From NCBI RefSeq assembly GCF_013870525.1, contig NZ_JACBXD010000009.1, positions 1 to 64,000 on the forward strand: DNA of 64,000 bases, in the 5' to 3' direction. Made by a program: the position numbers and the translations under genes. Within the stretch, counting starts at the first letter, position 1. Each line of letters starts with the position of its first letter. This DNA is from Amycolatopsis pittospori (lineage in GTDB: Bacteria; Actinomycetota; Actinomycetes; Mycobacteriales; Pseudonocardiaceae). The notes under the pieces were generated by a model, which saw nothing but the letters and a program-made list of their open reading frames with translations, did no database searches and was not told where the DNA came from. Shown piece by piece: positions 60,668 to 64,000 of this stretch.

Positions 60668-62547
60668 CACTGCACTCCGAGCTCGTTCAACGTGCCGGTC
60701 AGGACTTCGAGGGCGTCGCAACCCGCGTACAGGTAGCCCGTCACGTCCGGGTAGTCGCCGGGTTTTCCGGCGAGCAGCACCGACGTGGCGCCCGCGTCCT
60801 TCAACGCCTTCGCGACGTCGGCGGCTTCCTCCGCGTAGGAAGTGTTGCTTCCGCAGAGGCAGGCGATCTTCGTGTCACCGGCGCGGAATTCCGCGACAAT
60901 GCCATCGACATCCTCGGGCGCCCCCGGGTTGACGGCTTCGATCCCGCCCGCCTGGAACAGGTTCGCCGCGAAACTCGCCCGCGCGGTGTGCGCCGCGACC
61001 GGGCCGAGCGTGGCGAGGAAGACGCGGGGACGGCTCGGGTGCGCGTCCGCGCGGTCCCGCAGGGCTTCGAACGCCTCGGCGTACCGGTGCCGGGGCAGGC
61101 CGCCGTCCGCGACGGTTTCGACTGGTTCGCGGACGACCGCTTTTTCCGTCAGGTTGGGGAATTCGCTGACACCGGTGATCGGATCGCGCCGGGTCGCGAG
61201 CCGCTTCGACCGCTTCTCCCAGGTCTCCGCGAGACGTTCGGCGAGGGCACCCGAAGCCAGCTCGGCCTCGATCCCGTCCGCCGCCTCGATGGCGGTGAAC
61301 TCACGCCAGGCGGCCTTCGCCAGGTCGTCGGTGAGGTTCTCGACGTACCAGGAGCCGCCCGCGGGATCGATGACACCGGCCAGTTTGGACTCTTCCAGCA
61401 GGACGGCGTGCGTATTGCGCGCGATCCGCGCGGAGAACGCGTCGGGCTGGCCGATCGCGGCGTCGAACGGGAGGACGGTGATCGCGTCCGCGCCGCCGAC
61501 CCCGGCGCCGAAACAGGCGAGCGTGGTGCGCAGCATGTTCACCCACGGGTCACGCTGGGTCAGCATCGCGGGCGAAGTGACGGCGTGCTGCCGCATACCC
61601 GCCCCCTTGCCACCGGAGACTTCGGTGACGCGGGCCCACAAACGCCGCGCGGCGCGGAACTTCGCGATCGTGAGGAACTGGTCCGCCGTGGCGGCGAGCC
61701 GGAATTCGATCTGACCGGCCGCGGCGTCGACGTCCAGCCCGGCTTCGGTCAGCGCGCGCAGGTACGCGACACCGGCCGCGATGGTCGCGCCGAGTTCCTG
61801 CGCGTCCGAGCCGCCGGCTTCGTGGAACGGCAGGCCGTCGGCCACGATCGTGCGGACCTTCGGGTGACTGACGGCGACCCGCGCCGCCAGTTCCGCGGCC
61901 GGGGCGAGCGGATGCGCCTCGCCGGTCCGCGCGGTCAGGCCGATCGGGTCGGCGCCGAGGGTCGCGGCGACCGCGCTGGCCGGGATCTCCCGCTCGGCGA
62001 AGAGCTCGAACAGAGCGGCAGAAGCGGCTTCGTACTCTTCACCGGCGTCGAGAGTGACGGGCGCGAGTTCGACATAGACCTCGTTCAGCGCGTCGGCCAG
62101 CTCGGCGACCGGGACGCCGCCCGCGCCCACGCGCAGCCAGATCGAGCTGACGCCGCCTTCGAGGTCGGCGAGGACGGCGGTGTTGGTGGCCTTGGCCTCA
62201 CGGCGTGCGTACCGGGCGCGGATGTCCCAGCCCGTCGTCACCGAACCTTCGGGCCGGGCGCTTCTCACGAACGGAGGAAGACCGGGGAAGCCCGTTCCCT
62301 CGATCGTGTCATCGGCCGTATAGAGCGGCTGGATCTCCAAACCGTCGTACGTCCGGGTGACCAGCTTGCTTTCCGGCAGGCCTTCGAAACCCTCGTCGAT
62401 CGCACCGCTCTTGCGCAGCACCCCGGCGACGAGCTCACGCCACTGCTCCCGGCTCACTTCCGGGAACTCCGCCGCGAGAACGAGGTCTTCCGGCTCCGCG
62501 GGCTCAGCTGGGGTCGGCACTGACTCCGTTCCGGCCACTTCCGTCAT
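60667..62547 (-). CDS. mutA: Methylmalonyl-CoA mutase small subunit
   Basis: ATG 62547 is the best start, giving 626 residues; a TTG two codons earlier is possible. The barrel domain resembles MutB ([47 protein letters not shown]). In the C-terminal domain the cobalt-binding DxHxxG is absent, as usual for the small subunit ([22 protein letters not shown]). It stabilises the MutA-MutB heterodimer. It is divergent across 127 bp from the kinase gene. Confidence 0.93.
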
Positions 62548-62674
62548 ACCCAAGGATGCTAACGGCCCTCAACAACCCCTACCTGTGACGCTAGTCGCGC
62601 TAAAGGGGTGGGTCGTTCACTCGCCAGGGCAAGGTGCATAAGCCCGCCATGGGGGCATACGACACAATTGGGCC

Positions 62675-64000
62675 GTGCCGTCCGACACCACCGAGTCCAG
62701 CGAGAGCCCAGGCGAAGAGACGCGTGTCGTCGCCGGGCGATATCGGTTGCGCTCGGTCATCGGATCCGGGTCGATGGGCACGGTCTGGTCGGCCTACGAC
62801 GAATTCCTCCACCGTCCGGTCGCGGTCAAAGAGGTGCGGATGCCCCCGGGCGTCCCGGTCTCGCAGGCCGACGAACTGCGCGAACGGACCCTGCGCGAAG
62901 CACGCGCGATCGCCGTCCTGAGTCACCCGAACGTGATCATCCTGCACGACGTCGCCCGCGAGAACGACGAACCGTTCGTGGTCATGGAGCTGCTGCCGTC
63001 GCGCAGCCTCGCGCACATCCTGCGCGACCACGGTCCGCTGAAGGTCGAGCAGGCGGCGGCCGTCGGGATCGCGGTGGCCTCCGCGCTCGAAGCCGCGCAC
63101 GCCGCCGGGATCACCCACCGTGACGTCAAACCGGGGAACGTCCTGGTCGCCGGCGACGGTCGCATCAAGCTCACCGACTTCGGCATCGCGCGCAACGTCT
63201 CCGAAGCCACGATGACCCGCACCGGCATGATGCTCGGCTCCCCCGCCTACATCGCACCCGAGGTCGCGTCCGGCGGCGCCGTCGTCCCCGCCGCCGATCT
63301 GTGGGGTCTCGGCGCGACGCTGTTCGCCGCCATCGAGGGCTCGCCGCCCTACGACGCCGACGGTGACCCGCTCGAAACGGTCGGCAAAGTCGTCAACGGG
63401 AAGGTGCCGAAGCCCGGCCCAGGTCCGCTGTCGGACGTCATCGGCGCGCTCATGAAGAAGGAGCCGTCGAAGCGCATCACGCTGCGCGAGGTGCGGCGCC
63501 GGCTGTACCCGCTGCAGGCCAAGACGCTGATCGACCTCTTCCCGGCCGAGCTGTTCCACACGCCCGACGGCAAGAAGACCAGCGCGCATCTGGACGCGAC
63601 CGACACCCAGGTGATCAAGCCGGTCGCCCCGGAAAAGCCGGGCGAGGGCACCAGTTCCGAACTCGCCGCCGACCCCGGTCCACTGCCGTTCCTGCGCCCG
63701 CCCGCCGAGACTCCGGCACCCTCGCCGACAGCCCCGTCCTCGGCGCCCGCGGTGTCCCCGGCCGAACCCGAGCCGATGCCGACGGTCGTGCCGCTGCCGC
63801 CGCGTCCGCCGGGCCGCTCGACGGTGGCCACGGTGGTGCTGGCGCTCGCGTCCATCATCGTCTTCCTGCTGGCGTCGGCAGGCGGGTTCGTCCTGGCCAG
63901 GGCGGTCGGCGGGGAATCACTGCAGCCACCGGCCGGACAACCACAGGGTGATTCGGTCAGCCCGCTGCCGCCGCCGAAGCTGATCACGCAACAGGGTGAC
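62675..64000 (+). CDS. Membrane-anchored Ser/Thr protein kinase (PknB type), 3' end outside the window
   Basis: GTG 62675 opens an uninterrupted frame to the window edge (442 codons, no stop). The kinase domain (about 22-285) has the Gly loop VIGSGSMGTVWSAYD, VAVKEV, the catalytic THRDVKPGNVLV, TDFGIARN and SPAYIAPEVASGG, so all catalytic residues are present. A Pro-rich juxtamembrane stretch leads to a helix (about 385-410, VATVVLALASIIVFLLASAGGFVLA) and the start of an extracellular part, Pro/Gln-rich so far. The missing C-terminus would hold the sensor domain, if any. Confidence 0.9.
   Translation, partial: MPSDTTESSESPGEETRVVAGRYRLRSVIGSGSMGTVWSAYDEFLHRPVAVKEVRMPPGVPVSQADELRERTLREARAIAVLSHPNVIILHDVARENDEPFVVMELLPSRSLAHILRDHGPLKVEQAAAVGIAVASALEAAHAAGITHRDVKPGNVLVAGDGRIKLTDFGIARNVSEATMTRTGMMLGSPAYIAPEVASGGAVVPAADLWGLGATLFAAIEGSPPYDADGDPLETVGKVVNGKVPKPGPGPLSDVIGALMKKEPSKRITLREVRRRLYPLQAKTLIDLFPAELFHTPDGKKTSAHLDATDTQVIKPVAPEKPGEGTSSELAADPGPLPFLRPPAETPAPSPTAPSSAPAVSPAEPEPMPTVVPLPPRPPGRSTVATVVLALASIIVFLLASAGGFVLARAVGGESLQPPAGQPQGDSVSPLPPPKLITQQGD

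Noticed and set aside
62548..62674. Cobalamin riboswitch ahead of mutA
   Set aside because: The divergent gap is only 127 bp and I see no B12-box-like sequence or the long structured leader such a riboswitch needs.

Overview
The window is very GC-rich, rich in GTG starts and tightly packed with genes. Its content (XRE/DUF397 pairs, DUF1707 proteins, SAV_915 protein, MeaB-MutB-MutA, acyl-CoA carboxylase with an epsilon subunit, class F sortase, F420-type DDN protein) points to an actinobacterium of the Pseudonocardiaceae, most likely Amycolatopsis. The genus call is inference. It appears to be ordinary chromosome: I see no rRNA, tRNA, prophage, insertion sequence or CRISPR array.

The backbone is a set of conserved genes in the order and orientation I remember from the Mycobacterium tuberculosis Rv3277-Rv3305c region: GtrA (+), PH-domain protein and BirA (-), accD5 and accE5 (+), maf (+), accA3 (+), glpD (-), lpdA (-) and an M20 amidohydrolase (-). 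Strain-specific blocks sit between them. Positions 1-5 kb hold a secreted protein, two GtrA paralogues and an MFS/NmrA pair. Positions 5-11.4 kb hold two LuxR regulators, a DUF4255 (Pvc16-like) protein, an OmpR-type two-component system, HisN and a TNT-domain toxin candidate with a putative immunity gene. Positions 15-28 kb are a mosaic of small enzymes and one-component regulators (MerR-thioredoxin, ArsR-AHSA1, GlxA, MarR). Positions 28-30 kb hold a NarL-type two-component system, and 32-34 kb an XRE/DUF397 cluster with very small genes. Positions 34-36 kb hold a secreted GH3 glycosidase.

Three metabolic themes run through the window. Propionyl-CoA use is almost complete: BirA can biotinylate AccA3, AccA3-AccD5-AccE5 carboxylate acyl-CoA, and MutA-MutB with the chaperone MeaB take methylmalonyl-CoA to succinyl-CoA; only the epimerase is absent. 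Glycerol uptake and oxidation is encoded by divergent glpD and glpF-glpK. HMG-CoA lyase suggests leucine or ketone-body catabolism.

The most distinctive accessory locus is 48.9-52.3 kb on the minus strand. It encodes a class F sortase among four small secreted proteins, three of which carry a C-terminal GAPQTGG motif. Two of those three end right after the motif, without the usual hydrophobic segment and basic tail. The intergenic DNA is also unusual. There are dispersed hairpin families, three arrays of a 21-bp tandem repeat placed directly after stop codons, and a tight cluster of DnaA-box-like nonamers near 55.45 kb. The window ends inside a membrane-anchored Ser/Thr kinase gene.
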